From positions 508,676,442 to 508,740,441 of the forward strand of contig NC_081410.1 of NCBI RefSeq assembly GCF_030272615.1: 64,000 nt of DNA, in the 5' to 3' direction. A program made the position numbers and the translations under genes. The stretch is from Cryptomeria japonica (lineage: Eukaryota; Streptophyta; Pinopsida; Cupressales; Cupressaceae). Shown here in pieces: positions 1 through 12,472 of this stretch (positions within the stretch are counted from its first letter, which is position 1; each line of letters starts with the position of its first letter). The notes under the pieces were generated by a model that saw nothing but the letters and a program-made list of their open reading frames with translations, was not told the DNA's origin and did not search any database.

Positions 1-1200
1 TGCACACTTACTATGGGCTTTCCAAATAGAAATGACTTCAACCTTTCACTATTTACAACATTTGTTTTTACTGGAAATTGAAACTAAGATCATTGTCCTA
101 ATTATAACATTCAATCACCATTTCCCTAGAGCCACACTATCACTGTTGTGACACCAAGGTTTACGTATACTAGTGTAAGGGTTACTCTTAAGACATTTCA
201 TGACTCCATTACATGTCCACACTTGGGTTTACAAACACAACTTTGTCAAAAAAAAGGAATAGTATCCCTGGTATAACTATGACTGTGACAGTCAATACCC
301 TTAGGATGGTCATTAATATATGGTCTATGGCCCTTTTTTATGACTCCCAAATGCTTCTATAAGATGTGAAAAGGTCCCACACATTCTCTCCCAACACCTC
401 ATCCAATATAAATCACTTTCTTTTATCTTATACTCCACTTTCTCTATGTTGTTGCCTTAGAGGTTTGATACATGGTAACTATTAGACCAATCAATCTAGT
501 TAGAATATGCCATAGTGATAGTGAACTTGAAGAATTGCAAGAAATACACATGAAAATAAATAACTACATTGGTCATACTACTCATTTTTGTGATTTTTTA
601 ACATTGGAATTGACCAAAAATATACTATTTTGGTGCCACTGGTTACCCTTATCTAGGGTTTTGGCAGATTTTATAAAAATGCTTGTCACTTAATCAAAAC
701 TCAATAGATTTTAATGAAAAGAAAGGAAAATTTGACAGGATTCACTTCTTTATCATATCTAATAGGTTTCTAATAACAATAAGGAATATTTCACAATGAA
801 TAGTATAAAGAATCAGATTACAACATCGCAAAATGCATAGAAAACTTCAATCTCATTAAGGTAAATCTTTCTAAATTTCACAAGAAACCATTGGATGGTG
901 TGTCAAAGGCATATTTATGACCATCCAAGTGAGCTTAAACCTCCAACCGCCAAAAGATAACTTTCCAACCATATTATAAAAAGTTGCTTCAAAGTTGCAA
1001 AAATTGTCATGACAATACTGACAACTTTTTTTGCAACTTTTACAAATTATGCCCAATGGACCTAAAAAATTCACAATTAGGTCCCAATATATCAAAATGG
1101 CCTAAAATGAACTTATTTACATAAAATAACACAAAATAAAAATTAAAAACTCAAATTTTGACCTTATTCGCCAAACCTAGGTCCCTAGAGTGGTCCTGCA
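1..1200. other. No supported gene; AT-rich flank
   Basis: I see no supported coding sequence on either strand. A 73-codon open stretch at 472-693 has a C-terminal part faintly like the end of a Copia RNase H region (an LADF-like run), but it is too weak to call. The stretch is probably decayed transposon or intergenic DNA. Confidence 0.5.
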
Positions 1201-1204
1201 CCAC

Positions 1205-1300
1205 ATTGACATCTCAAATTCATTCTGCATCTCTTTACAAAATTCTTTACATAGATCATCATTTCCACAAAATATAATATCATCAACATAAACTATAATA
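1205..1300 (-). pseudogene. Copia reverse transcriptase fragment with YVDD motif
   Basis: Read on the minus strand this stretch encodes VYVDDIIFCGNDD followed by LCKEFCKEMQNEFEMSM. That is the catalytic YVDD box of Ty1/Copia RT plus the helix after it, which typically ends in EFEMS. No other Copia domain adjoins it. Immediately to the right lies plus-strand LINE sequence, so this is an isolated scrap left by deletion or rearrangement. Confidence 0.75.
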
Positions 1301-1459
1301 ATCAACAACTAATTTGATAACAATATAATATCATGAACCAAATATAATGGTTTGCTTGAGTTATCCCTAAGGTCATCACAGATGAGGACCTACATCTTCT
1401 TAATTCCTGGGTCTCACTCGAAGAAGTTAAGGAGGTTTTTTTTTTAATTTGGGTCTTAT

Positions 1460-2209
1460 AAGGCACCAGGTCTTGATGGATTCCCATCAAATTTCTTCCA
1501 AGAGTACTAGAACATGTTTGAAATGGATATCTTCAATTTTTCAAAGGACTTTTTTAGGTCTAGTAAACTCCTCAAACAATTTAATGCTACCTACACTGCT
1601 TTGACTCCAAAAAATGATAGTGTTGTTTTGATTAAGGATTTTAAATCTATAAGCCTATGTAACACCTTGTATAAAATCTTTTCTAAATTTATTGTTAATA
1701 GCCTCAAACTTGTGTTAGACAAAATGATGTCTATTAATTAGAAAGGCTTTGTCAAAGGGAGACATATTATGGGTGATGTTATCACTGCCCATGAACTTGT
1801 TCATTCAATGGAACATAGTAGAAAATGTAGTATGGATTTTAAATTAGATATCTCAAAAGCCTATGATAGAGTGTCATGGAATTTCCTCTTTGGAGTTCTT
1901 AAGAAGTCTAACTTTAATTATAATTTTCTAAGGATAATTACAGAGTGTATGACTACCTCGATGTTCTCTATTTTGGTTAATGGATCTCCTAGAAGATACT
2001 TCTCTTGCAGCCATGGTCTCCATCAACGGTACCCTCTATCCCCCTACATGTTTATCATCATTACTGAAGTTTTGGGGAGGAATATTGAAAGACTGAAGAT
2101 GATATGTAGACTAAAAGATGTCAAAAATGCCTCTACTCTAGACCCTATATCTCACCAACAGTTCATGGATGACATGATCATCCTAAGAGGCACAAATTTC
2201 AAAAGCTAG
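1460..2209 (+). pseudogene. LINE-1 reverse transcriptase remnant
   Basis: Two open stretches (1514-1738 and 1769-2206) are split by a single in-frame TAG at 1739. Together they carry the L1-type RT order: GLDGFPSNFF, then FNATYTALTPKND, the KDFKSISLCNTLYKIFSK region corresponding to the usual RPISL block, GFVKGRHI, a palm segment DISKAYDRVSWNFL with the first catalytic Asp, and FMDDMIIL where LINEs have FADD. Most catalytic residues survive, but the stop and later frameshifts make it inactive. The protein would act in target-primed reverse transcription. Confidence 0.8.
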
Positions 2210-2539
2210 AGGTTGGAAGGAGATCCTTAACAATTATGCTAAGATTTTGGGCCAACACACAAATTATGAAAAGTCACCAAAATTCTTGCATGTGAGGCTT
2301 CTTCCTTACTAGACTCCTATCTAGGATAGCCCCTTGTCTTTAAATCCCAAATATATCTCTTTTAAAAGGGCATAATTGAAAGGTTTCATAAAATGATTGA
2401 TGGATGAAAAGGGAAACTATTAAGATTGGTTGGTAAAATCTTCAAGATGCCTAGATGTGTAGTTGATAAGATTAAAAAAATTCAAAAGGGCTTCCTTTAG
2501 ACTGGTACAAAAGAAAAAAAAGAATGTCCCTAGTTGCTT

Positions 2540-4180
2540 CGGATAAAATGTGCAACTCTGTTAATAAAGGTGGGCTTGGGATAAGGAAGCTTAAATCATT
2601 TAATAGGACCTTAATTTCCAAAATTGGATGGCCATTGATTTAAGGTTTTAAAGAGTGGGCCAAAATATTTACTGCTAAATACCTATATAATGCTAGTAGT
2701 TATTGTTGTCCTCTTGACAAAAAAATACCTTATGATTCCTACATATGGAACGGTATCTCCAAAATTAAGATTATTTTAAGAAAGGGAGGGAAACAAATGG
2801 TGGGGAATGGAAGATGTACTAGGTTCTAGGATGATGTATGGTTGAAGGATAAATCCCTATCTGATATGAATCAGTTCAACACAGTTAAGGAGATCCTTAA
2901 ATTCAAGGTTTTGGTACTTTTGTTCATGACTACCTCTTGTGGCAGGGGGACAAGGTTAGATGGAGAAATCCTATGCATAAAGTGCTAAATAGTAACAATA
3001 TCTCAAATGATGACTGAAATCAATGGTGAATGAGGCCCAATCTTTGATCTCTACCTTAGGTGATTATTTATTTTTTTTGCCTTAAATAGAAGATGATTGG
3101 ATTTGGTGTTGCAACCCCTCTAGAGCTTTCTCTGTTAAATATGCATGTAATACCATTGTTGAATAATCTAAGGACAACTTCAAATGGAAAAGGATATGGG
3201 TTAAAGGCGTTAGTCCTAAAATCAACTTCTTTTGTTGGGTTACTTCTCATGGTAAATTCTTGACTATAGATAATTTAAATTAGAGAGGATTATCCCTCAT
3301 TAATAAATGTATCTAATGTTGCAAGGATCTAGAGAGTATTGATCTTCCAATTCTTCAATTCTATTATACAAGGGAGGTTCTGGGATGAGTTTCTTATTGA
3401 TCTTATGATTATATGGAGCTTCCTGGGAAATTGAAAGACTTCATAGAATAGTGGACTCTTAGTCCTTTTACACATCCAATTATAAGAAACTTATGACTCC
3501 AAATTCCTCCTTCCATCACTTGGATCTTATGGAAGTACCGTAACAATAGGAAATTCAAAGAGGAAGTTCATAGCAGTAAAGTTTTATTCCATATCATAAA
3601 ATAGCTGGTTAATGAGAATATAAATACTTCTTTGTTCAGGACTTCTAAGCCTATGTTGACCTTGATGAATTTAAGGATAAAACAACGACGGGATTCACCC
3701 ATAGTCTTCTTAATATAAATTTGCATAAACTGATCTTAATGAACAACTGTGTTTAGTCTCCTCCTGATGAAGGTTGGTTAAAATGCAACTTTGGTGCATA
3801 CTCTAAAGGGAACCCTGGCTTATCTAGAGTGGGCGACATCATAAAAAATTGTAGGGGTTTTTTGTTTGAAGGCTACTATGTGAATTTGGGAAAAGGATCA
3901 AATAACAGGTAGAGGATATTGTTTCATGGAAAGGACTTATACACCTCCACAATTTAAATTTCCAAAATGCAATCCTGGAAGGTGATTCTAAACTAATTGT
4001 GAACTACTTGAATGGTAAAATAAACATCCTTTGAGAAATAAAACATATTGTGAAATATTGAAAAAGTTTGATGGGCCCATTTCATAGTATTAAAGTCCAA
4101 CATATTTTTTGAGAGGGGGATAACGTGATAGATGAAGCGGCTAACCAAGCATTAATTCACAAAGAATAGTTTTTTTTTCA
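2540..4180 (+). pseudogene. LINE-1 RT C-terminus, zf-RVT and RNase H remnant
   Basis: Frame-hopping translation gives NKGGLGIRKLKSFNRTLISK (about 2560-2620), the GGLG..L...N.ALL.K motif found downstream of plant LINE RT domains. A zf-RVT-like part follows near 3100-3330 (W.........FSVK.A..., then KINFFCWV). An RNase H-like stretch near 3775-3900 reads KCNFGAYSKGNPGLSRVGDI, matching the 'K.N.DGA..GNPG.aG.GG' start of RVT_3. Many stops are present. The order agrees with a degenerate LINE in the same orientation as the RT upstream. Confidence 0.65.
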
Positions 4181-4310
4181 ATTATATGGAGAGCCTTATC
4201 GGGATAAATAATATCCTTCTAGAGGAACAAACTAAGTCATACCTGAATGAATCCATTTACTATATATGTAGTTAATGGTTTACTATGGTTTCTTTTTACA
4301 TCTCTTTTCA

Positions 4311-5051
4311 TTTTTAATATTGGCACCAAAAAATTTCAAATTCAAATTCAAACATGGAAGATGACCTGGATGTTGATTGGGTGGCTAATGTGGGAGCCAT
4401 ACTAGCATTAGTCCCATGTTTGAGAGAAGAAAGAATACAAAAGGGAAACGATATCCATATATCATGCCTAAAATGATTTAAAATCATCAAATGATAGCTA
4501 AAGAGGCTTGTAAATCAACCATCAAGGGTTAAGTACCTCATAATAACCTTTGAAACTTCATTCCAAAAGGATTTGATGGATGTCTAGTCATAACCCCCAT
4601 AATTAGTTGGGTGTGTGCAAGAAGCTGAGTCCACTTGTTGGCCAAAAAGTGGAAGAGTTATCCTTATGTTTTAGATTTTGCCTCATTTGACCTAAAAGTT
4701 TGAAGCAATTAGAGATTAAACCTTCGAACAAGTTAAGAATATGAAATGTATCACTCAAAGTCTAGTTTCCATATATATAATTTATTTTAACACCCAGATA
4801 ATAAAATTTGACTTTCAAAAGAGATTTCTAAAAAATACTATTTAAAAATGCTTGTTTCAAGACCATACCATGCACGCATACGATCACCACTTTTTGACAT
4901 AAATAATTTTTTTTAAACCCTTTTGCGAATAAATTTGTAAGAAAAAAAAGATTGATGAAGATTTTTTTTGTAATTTCTTTTAATATTTTTTCTTTTATTA
5001 ATTTTTCATCAGTTGTATTTACTTTTTAAAAATCCCTTCATGTATGGATAT
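4311..5051. other. No supported gene between LINE-1 and the solo LTR
   Basis: AT-rich sequence with no recognisable protein or RNA gene. The first part may be LINE-1 3' untranslated sequence. A poly(A/T)-rich stretch lies at 4900-5030. Confidence 0.5.
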
Positions 5052-6834
5052 TATTGGCAACAAGGCAGCAAACTAAGAGTGAGAGGTAGATTAGCTTGTT
5101 CACAAACTTAACACAATTCAAACTTAAATTCCAATCTGATAATTAGCAATGAAAGGACAAATCAACAACACATCAATCACACTCATAACACCAAGATTTT
5201 TTGGGTGGAAAACTTGATTAAGGTAGAACCCAAGGTGGGAACCTACCCATAATGAGATAATACCCTGCTAGGAGTAAGTGAAATATTACAATGGGGAATG
5301 CACATGCATTCAGGCACACTGCCTAGAGCTCACTTCTCAAATCATAAAGAAAGGAGGGCTATAGCCCTAGGGAAGACTCACTATCTTACAAAAGCATTTA
5401 GATTACATCTAGAGGATCATGAACTGATGAAATAACATCTTCTCATGCCTAGTTATAGTTCCAGTTAAGCACATATACTCAAAATCTGCTCTTCCACAAT
5501 TCTTCATACTTCTTCACACTTTTCCTCTACTACTTAGAGATCAAATCAATGGTCGCACATGTAGATACATTTCTCAAATGAATATTTCATACATTTATAC
5601 AAATCATCAACCTATATTTCAAGGTCGGCTAAACCCTCAACACAAATTACAAAATAATAACCTCACACGCTACAACAATGCATGCATACAAAAACAATGT
5701 TAGCTAAAACATAGTCTGGACCTCAACCAACACCACACGCAAGAAACAACACCAAGAATAATGCCTCGAACATCTGCAACACGCTACAATCATCATGAAT
5801 GTCTCATTACATGAAGAACACTACTAGATCAATAAAATGATCAATAACGCGCACAACAATCAATACAAACCATCAACATTGATAAAACACAATATAGAAA
5901 CGTCCACAATCAATGTGAATCACCACAAAAACAACTACAACACCACAACTTACTAGAATATCCATCATCAATATATTGAACCTTAAGAAAACATGTTGAG
6001 CTGACTGTCAAATTGAAAGATTCACTTGTGGAGCTCCAAATCATGAACCATTTGAATTGAGGACACATAAGAACATCCCAAACATTGCCAAATATGCAAT
6101 CAAAGATATTGCAATTCTAGAGCAATGCAGAGAAAAAAACCAAAATACCGAATAATATGAACCACTGAATATCAACCATAATATCGGATCACACAACTTG
6201 ATCAAATCACCATGTGGACCACTAAAACTTCTGTTGAATCAACTAAAGATAAGTATCTCTAAATACATTAAACACAATAGCTCATCTGCAACATATTGAC
6301 CAAACCAACTCATTTAATTTGACTACAACACTGGATTACACAAAAGAGTATGTTGACATCAACGATGTTAGAATTTGCATGTAGAAAATATCAATTATAT
6401 GCAAATAAATATTAAACAGAGGAATGAAAAAAATATAAATAATAACAGAGAGGAGATAATTTTAATGTGGTTCACCCAAACTTAGGCTACGCCCACCAAA
6501 TAGAGAGCCTAATATTATTATCTAGTAAATCAAACCGATTACAACCAACAATCCCTTGCAACTCAATAATGCTACAAAATTCTCTACAGAAAACCCTAAC
6601 ACTTAGCCTTTTTATCAAGACTTATGTCAGTTACAAAATTAGGGTTACAACATGTTAGCCAATAGAAAAAAAACATCCATCTTGAGGGAACTTCCCCCAA
6701 ATCCCCGTAAAAAAATATGGGTGGAAACTGCGCCGATAAAATTAGGGAAAAAATAACCTTCGAGTCTCATTAGGCTCCATAAAACAACAAATGACAACAC
6801 ATATTTCCACCGAACTTCTCAGCAATATCCAACA
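5052..6834 (-). mobile_element. Solo LTR of the Copia A family, minus orientation, interrupted by LTR G
   Basis: On the minus strand this sequence aligns by eye along its length with the LTRs at 13696-15024 and 26495-27786. Shared blocks include TGATGTCAACATA near the LTR start and the GGTAGGTTCCCAC and GTTTTCCACCC region near its end. The ends read TATTGGCAAC on the left (degraded TGTTGG complement of the LTR end) and ATATCCAACA on the right. The flanks are GATAT (5047-5051) and GATAC (6835-6839), a probable 5-bp TSD with one mismatch. There is no internal coding region, so this is a solo LTR left by recombination. Confidence 0.75.
6366..6789 (-). mobile_element. Solo LTR G nested in the solo LTR of family A
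   Basis: A 424-bp insertion starts TGTTAGAA and ends ACAACA. It interrupts the family-A LTR, whose sequence resumes at 6790 and runs to ATATCCAACA. The flanks are AACGA (6361-6365) and AATGA (6790-6794), a 5-bp TSD with one transition. The block at 6466-6500 (GTGGTTCACCCAAACTTAGG) resembles the reverse complement of a block common in plant Copia LTRs, which suggests minus orientation. No internal coding region is present. Confidence 0.65.
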
Positions 6835-7990
6835 GATACAATAATTTGACCAAAATTTTTTAAATGATTTTATTTAGTATTGAAAATAATTTTGTGTAGA
6901 TTGATGTCATATAATTTGTTTTTCAAAAAATGTGATTTTTTTTTTAAATAAATAAGAGAACTTGATATCTCAAGTTTACCGACCAAATCCGGTACAAATT
7001 AATTAATAAATTAAAAAAATCAAATCTTATAAAAAGTTATATATTTGGAATGTACACAATGTAATATCTAATGGGTTTTAATTTTTCTTGATAGTTCTAT
7101 AAAAATAGGCATCAAACATATGCCAAAAGTCAGTATTTTGTTACTCACATGGTCCAACCTTATATTTGCAGGTCCAAGACTTTGGTTTGGGCATTCTAAG
7201 CCTTACCCACCTCAAATCTTGGGGTACATGGCGGGGTGGTTTTCAATTTTTTGAATAATGGGACCCTATTATATAAATGAGAACCATTTAAATAATGGGG
7301 CCCCTTTATGTTTTTTATTGTGAAAATAATTTCACCAAACCAGGCCTCGTTTTATAAAATGGGGTCCCATTTCAATCTAGGCCCAAAGCATAATGGGTAC
7401 TCGTTATTTTTTGGTCTCAGAACCTAAACCAAAATGAGTCCCTATTCCTAGCAGCATTGTTCCCAACACATCCACTTACCCCTAGTTGGGACTCAACTTC
7501 TTATAACCACCTAGTTCACTTAACCCTCTTCCATTCAACTTCTTTGAAGATGATATTGATAACCTCAATAGACGCCTCTTGGTCCCTATTAAATTTCTTT
7601 CCCTCCACCAACATTCTAGTGATTTCTACAATGAATTATTTAAAAACTAAGATTTCAAACTTATAAGCATGCGAATTCCCATTCTCCCACCCTTCTAGAA
7701 AGGCATTGTCACCAGAGGGTCGTGGCCATGTAGTTTCTCTAGGTAAGGAGTAATACCACCCATTGAAACTTTATCCTACAAAAGCTATTTTATCTACCAT
7801 TTCTCATAAGAGGTGGCCTTCGCCCGGTTTTTGTAACTACACATAATTTTTCTATAGCTAACAGAGAGCCAACAACCAGATAAGTAAAAGCAAATTCCCA
7901 AAAAGAAAATAAATCCTAGAATGGAAAAAACCTTAGGCCAAGAAAACTTGAAAATAAATGTCCCACCATTTTATTTCACAATTGGGAGTG
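6835..7990. other. No supported gene
   Basis: AT-rich sequence with runs such as ATAATGGG repeated in the 7250-7400 part. I see no protein-coding similarity. The right part may be the 3' untranslated region of the minus-strand LINE that follows. Confidence 0.45.
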
Positions 7991-8049
7991 AACATCTTAT
8001 TCTTCCCATCTACATAAGCCAAGAGCAATTAGGAAGATTTATAAAGAAA

Positions 8050-9400
8050 GTTTACTAATTAGCATAACTAACTATCATCAGCAACTAGATTTTTAATATT
8101 TATGAGGATGCCATTATAAGTCCCCCGCCATATTATATGAGGTTTCTTGACCCCAATGTTAGCAAAGTCATCAACAACTTTATACCTTCGCCAAAAAATG
8201 GGACATTTTATAATCATCAAAAGATTTAAGCATTTCAATTCTGTCAAGGATTAAGCTTTTGATTGTTTAGCTAGGGGCTTGAACACCCCTTATTCAATAA
8301 TGTTTAATAGGTCACTATCTAGCCAAGCCTTCCACTAACCATTAGATACTGCCACTTTGATACTAATATAGGTTGCATTCATCTCATCATAATGGGTTGT
8401 CTAGAATTACAAAGGGAAGGTCACAATAGAGATAAACCTAACATTATGATCTTGCACCACTCCCCCACAACCAACAAGCCTTGGATCGCCCTTGGCCACC
8501 TCATCAGTGTTAACTTTAATCCACCCTATACGAGAAGCTTTTCAAACAACTCCATCTCTCACTTGCTTAGGTCTGTGAATAGGAATAGGGATATACCATT
8601 GAAGCTACCAATTTTAAGCCAAAAGGAAATAAAATTGGGAAGGGATGAACTTGGGACACATCACCATATCCTTGAGACAAGCCATCATTAAGTTCTCCTT
8701 GACAGCCACCCAAATTTTGAAAGCCAATTTATCCACGAGGCATGCACAACATCCTAGAAGATTCAATATTATTTCTTTCCTTCCGCACCCCCAAAGAAAT
8801 AAGAGGCATGATGAAAGACCATAACAAGTCAAGAGAGGGATTAGAGGAGGAAGGAGAACATTGGATCTAGTAATCAGAAAATGAAGAAGGAAAGACCCAA
8901 TCGATAGACCAAAGATTGAAGAAATGGACCCAAATTTCACCAACAAATTTGCAACCAAAGAGGATATGATAAGAGTCCACCACTTCCATACATAAGTAAC
9001 ATATGTTAGGCATGGAAAATCCTCTTTTGCAAAGATTAATAGTGAGGATTTTATTTTAAGCCTATAGCCAAAAAAAGATGTTGATTTTGAGGATCAATTT
9101 AGAATTCCTATCTAAAGCATAGAAAGGCTGGGGGTAGCACACCTCAGTTTCCATCTTGAAACTATTAGACATTGAGAAATAATGATCCATAGAGCCAGCC
9201 CAAACCATGGAATCTTCACAATAAATAATGGGAATATGGAATTTTCATAGCAATGCCTAAAGGAGATAAAGAGCCAGATTAAGAGAAGATAGATCAATCC
9301 ATTTAGAATCCTAAATATAATCGGCAACCCAACATCTAATCCACCCAATACAAAAAATCATGAAATTGACTATCCCACAAGAAAAGAGGAAAGTAGGCAT
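8050..9400 (-). pseudogene. LINE-2 zf-RVT and RNase H remnant
   Basis: On the minus strand, near 8560-8430, translation gives IKVNTDEVAKGDPRLVGCGG followed by VVQDHN. This is the start of an RVT_3 RNase H domain (K.N.DGA..GDP...G.GGV.RD.). Upstream on the same strand, 8614-9348 contains two open stretches matching the region between RT and RNase H. Stops are frequent. RNase H would remove the RNA template during LINE replication; this copy cannot be active. Confidence 0.65.
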
Positions 9401-9649
9401 CCCCAAACCAACAGTCATTGCAAAACAAGAGACCATTTCCAAGAAAGCACCTTAGGCCACTAACAATGATAGATTGAGGAATGGAAATAAAATTCTATAA
9501 GGAAAAACAAGAGGCCAATGATCTATCATCAAATAAGAAATCCCCAAAATAGTTATATGGTGCCAAATATTTATTGTTAACTAGAGAAGTCTATTAATTC
9601 TTCTCCCTCAAACATCTCCATAACATTTTAGCCAATAGTGCTTTATTGA

Positions 9650-10904
9650 ATTCCTTGATTTTCCTGATGTCCAAACCCCCGAATTCTTGGGAAGACAGGC
9701 CTAATCCGATGCCACTAAATGCATTTTTCTCTTAGATTTCAAACCCGTCCAAAGAAAATTCTTTTCATTCTGCTCAATCTTTTCTAAGAATTTTTTTCAG
9801 CTAATGAAAAAGACTCATAGCATAAACCAGTAAATTCTGAAGAGAACCATTGATTAATTGAAATTTACCAACTTAACTCAATAAAACCCGTTTCCAGCTA
9901 TGCATCAGTGGAAAAATTAAAATACAGAGGCAAACCAAGGTAAATGGAAGGGATCATCGCAATACGACAACCATAAATAGTAGCAATTCTAAGTTGCATC
10001 CTCTCCAGAGTATTAAGAAAGAAAACATAATTTTTAGGGAGGCTAATTCTTTGACTTAAACCTCCTCATATTTAACCAAAATGGTGTTAAGATTTTTAGC
10101 TTCAGATATAGAACCATCACCGAAGATAATGGTGTCATCAACAAATTTTTGATGAGAACAAAGCCAAGGAAAAGAAGAGGAGGAAAGGCCAGTAAGACGC
10201 CCCTATCTCACAACTCTCTAGATGAATATTCCCAAAAATTTCACCATAAGAATAAAAAGGAAAGGAGACATGAGGTCCCCTAGACGTTTAACCCTGGAAC
10301 AAGAAAATAACTTTGAGAGAAATCCATTAATAATAATAAAGAATATAGGCGTTGAAATAAACTAAAAAATAAACTAGATAAATTTGCAGCTAAAACCGAA
10401 AGCAGAAAGGACTTTAAGAAGGAAATCATAGTTAACCCAATCATAGGCCTTAAGGAGATCCAATTTGAGAAAGAAGCCAACTTTCTTGTTGACCATCAGG
10501 TAATGGATGTTCTCATGAACAGTCAGAGTAGAATCTAATATTTGACATCTAGGAAGAAACCCATTTTGATAAGAAAATAAAATATCAGAACAGGAAGGAT
10601 ATGCTTCAGACGGAGGATGAGGATTTTAGAAAAAAATATTATAAAGGGAGTTACATAAGATAATTGATAAAAATACTAGAAATAGTTAGCTAACCTTCTT
10701 AGGAATGAATACAATAAAGGTAGCATTCAATTCTTTAAGAACTTTAAGAAAAGTTCTTGAACCAAATATTTCATGAACAACCCAAATAACATCTTTAGCC
10801 GCAATGTCCCAATAAATTTTTAAAAAAGAACATGGGAAACCATTAGGACCTGACATGTCATTTCCTTCAAAAGAGAAAACAACATAATGGAACTCATCCT
10901 CCAA
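9650..10904 (-). pseudogene. LINE-2 reverse transcriptase remnant
   Basis: Minus-strand motifs in order are GPNGFPCSFLKIYWDI (near 10850-10810) and LNATFIVFIPKK near 10700, which are the L1 RT N-terminal blocks. The palm segment KVGFFLKLDLLKAYDWVNYD follows near 10480-10430, and FVDDTIIFGDGS near 10140-10110 corresponds to the catalytic FADD box. Stops and frame changes separate the blocks, so this is a decayed RT in the expected position between endonuclease and RNase H. Confidence 0.75.
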
Positions 10905-11479
10905 GGGAATCCTAGACAGAGAAAGATTCGTCTCCTTTGAGATCTAATATGGAATCTTCCTCAGAAATTCTATCTGAGCATCAACATCAAAATGTTGATC
11001 ATTAGATAGGAAAGAGGAAAAGAACTCTAAAGCCACACACATAATATCTTCATCTTTATCCAAACTTCTACCGCTGTAAGTGATAAATTCAATCCTATTA
11101 GACACATGATTCTTAAGGGTGGAGATATGGAAAACTTCGTATTCTAGTCACAACTTTGGAGCCAAATGATCCTAGATCATCTCTATTTGCAAAATTCCTT
11201 TTCCTTTGCAATAATATCATGATGCTTCAGCAATATAGAAATTTCTTGATCCACAAGATTAGGGGGTGCTCCTTGCAATTGAATTTGGTCTTGAATATCA
11301 TCCAACTCGCTCTTCAGATGATTCTTGATATTAAAAATGCGACGAAAAGAATTTTTGTTCTATTTCAGCATATGTTTTTAACCGAGGTCAAGTTCTTCAC
11401 AATGTGGTACATAGTTGTACCAGTGACATCTATATTCCACCAATCCCTATTTTTTCTCTTAAGATCTGGGTTGAGAGTC

Positions 11480-12194
11480 CACATATTCTAAGTTCTTAAA
11501 GGGAAGTTCTTTCTCTAATTACCAACATCGGCCGAGAGAGCTACGGGAAATTGATCAAAACCAATACAGGATAGAGCCAAAAGATTCTAAGAATAAGGAG
11601 AAATCAAATCTTGATCCAATTTGACCTTAATGAGATCATCAATATTATGTTCTTTAGACTAAGTGAACGAGGCTCATTGCATATCCAAATCCAATAGACC
11701 TAGAGAATTAATGAAATGAAGAAAATCCTAAGCACTATCTTCTACAATCAAGGCCCCACCTTTCTTCTCATTCCTATGCAAAGGGGTATTGAAGTTCTCT
11801 ATCACCAATCATTTTTCTAATTGGATAGTAGATCTAAAGCTATAAAGGGAAGTCCACAGGGCTTTTCAGGCAACTTTATTATTCAAAGCATAAGTGTTCA
11901 AAATAATCCAAGAAGTGTCATCTCTCAATTGATAAAAAAAGTAGTAATATGGGTTGGATAAGAAATAATCACAACACCTTTAAGTAATATCAAGTTATAT
12001 AAAGTAGTAATACCCCCCGAGGCTCTATCTGCATCATAATAGTAAATTCCGCCATCTTTGAAAAAATCCAACTTGATTATTTGAAGCTTGTCACTTTTTA
12101 TTTTAGCCTCTTGAATAAGAAAGGTATCTAGCCTATGATCCCTAATCAGATTAGAGGAGAGATCATGTTTATGGGGCTCATTAAGCCCCCTCAT
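11480..12194 (-). pseudogene. LINE-2 endonuclease (EEP) remnant
   Basis: The minus-strand open stretch starting at 12194 reads MRGLNEPHKHDLSSNLIRDH, then RLDTFLIQEAKIKS. This is the characteristic start of plant L1 ORF2, where the N-terminal exonuclease-endonuclease-phosphatase domain shows 'RGLN.P.K...l...i..h..d...lQEtK'. The Glu in IQE matches the conserved metal-binding Glu of the family. Reading frames break after about 90 residues. This domain would nick target DNA for target-primed reverse transcription. Confidence 0.7.
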
Positions 12195-12472
12195 GTTCTA
12201 TGATATAATCTTCATTTAGAGTTGTGCAGTATGCCAGAAAGGCCCATCTTAGTGAGAGTGTGTTGCATCCCCTCAACAATATCAAACTCGCTTTGCTTAT
12301 CCCGACTCCAAATCATGGAAGGTCTACCCAGGTATTCAGATTTTGATCCATAATCAACTTTTTGTTGGTTCCTAGTTTTAACTCCAATTGAATTGGACTT
12401 AGGAGATTCCCTTCATCTATTCTTATATTTGACCACTATAAACATACCCTAATCCAAAATTAAAAATTGTTT

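Larger units (their letters stand above)
1378..4310 (+). mobile_element. LINE-1, a 5'-truncated plant L1-type retrotransposon
   Basis: This is a non-LTR retrotransposon remnant in plus orientation. In order, through several frameshifts and stops, it shows an RT N-terminal part (GLDGFPSNFFQEY), RT palm, zf-RVT-like segment and a C-terminal RNase H of the RVT_3 type. ORF1 and the endonuclease are absent, so the copy is 5'-truncated, as is usual for LINEs. The 3' limit is approximate: coding similarity fades near 4250, and I see no clear poly(A) tail or target-site duplication. Confidence 0.8.

Noticed and set aside
472-693. A 73-codon open frame with an LADF-like end that could be a Copia RNase H tail
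   Set aside because: Only a few residues fit and the expected preceding blocks are missing.
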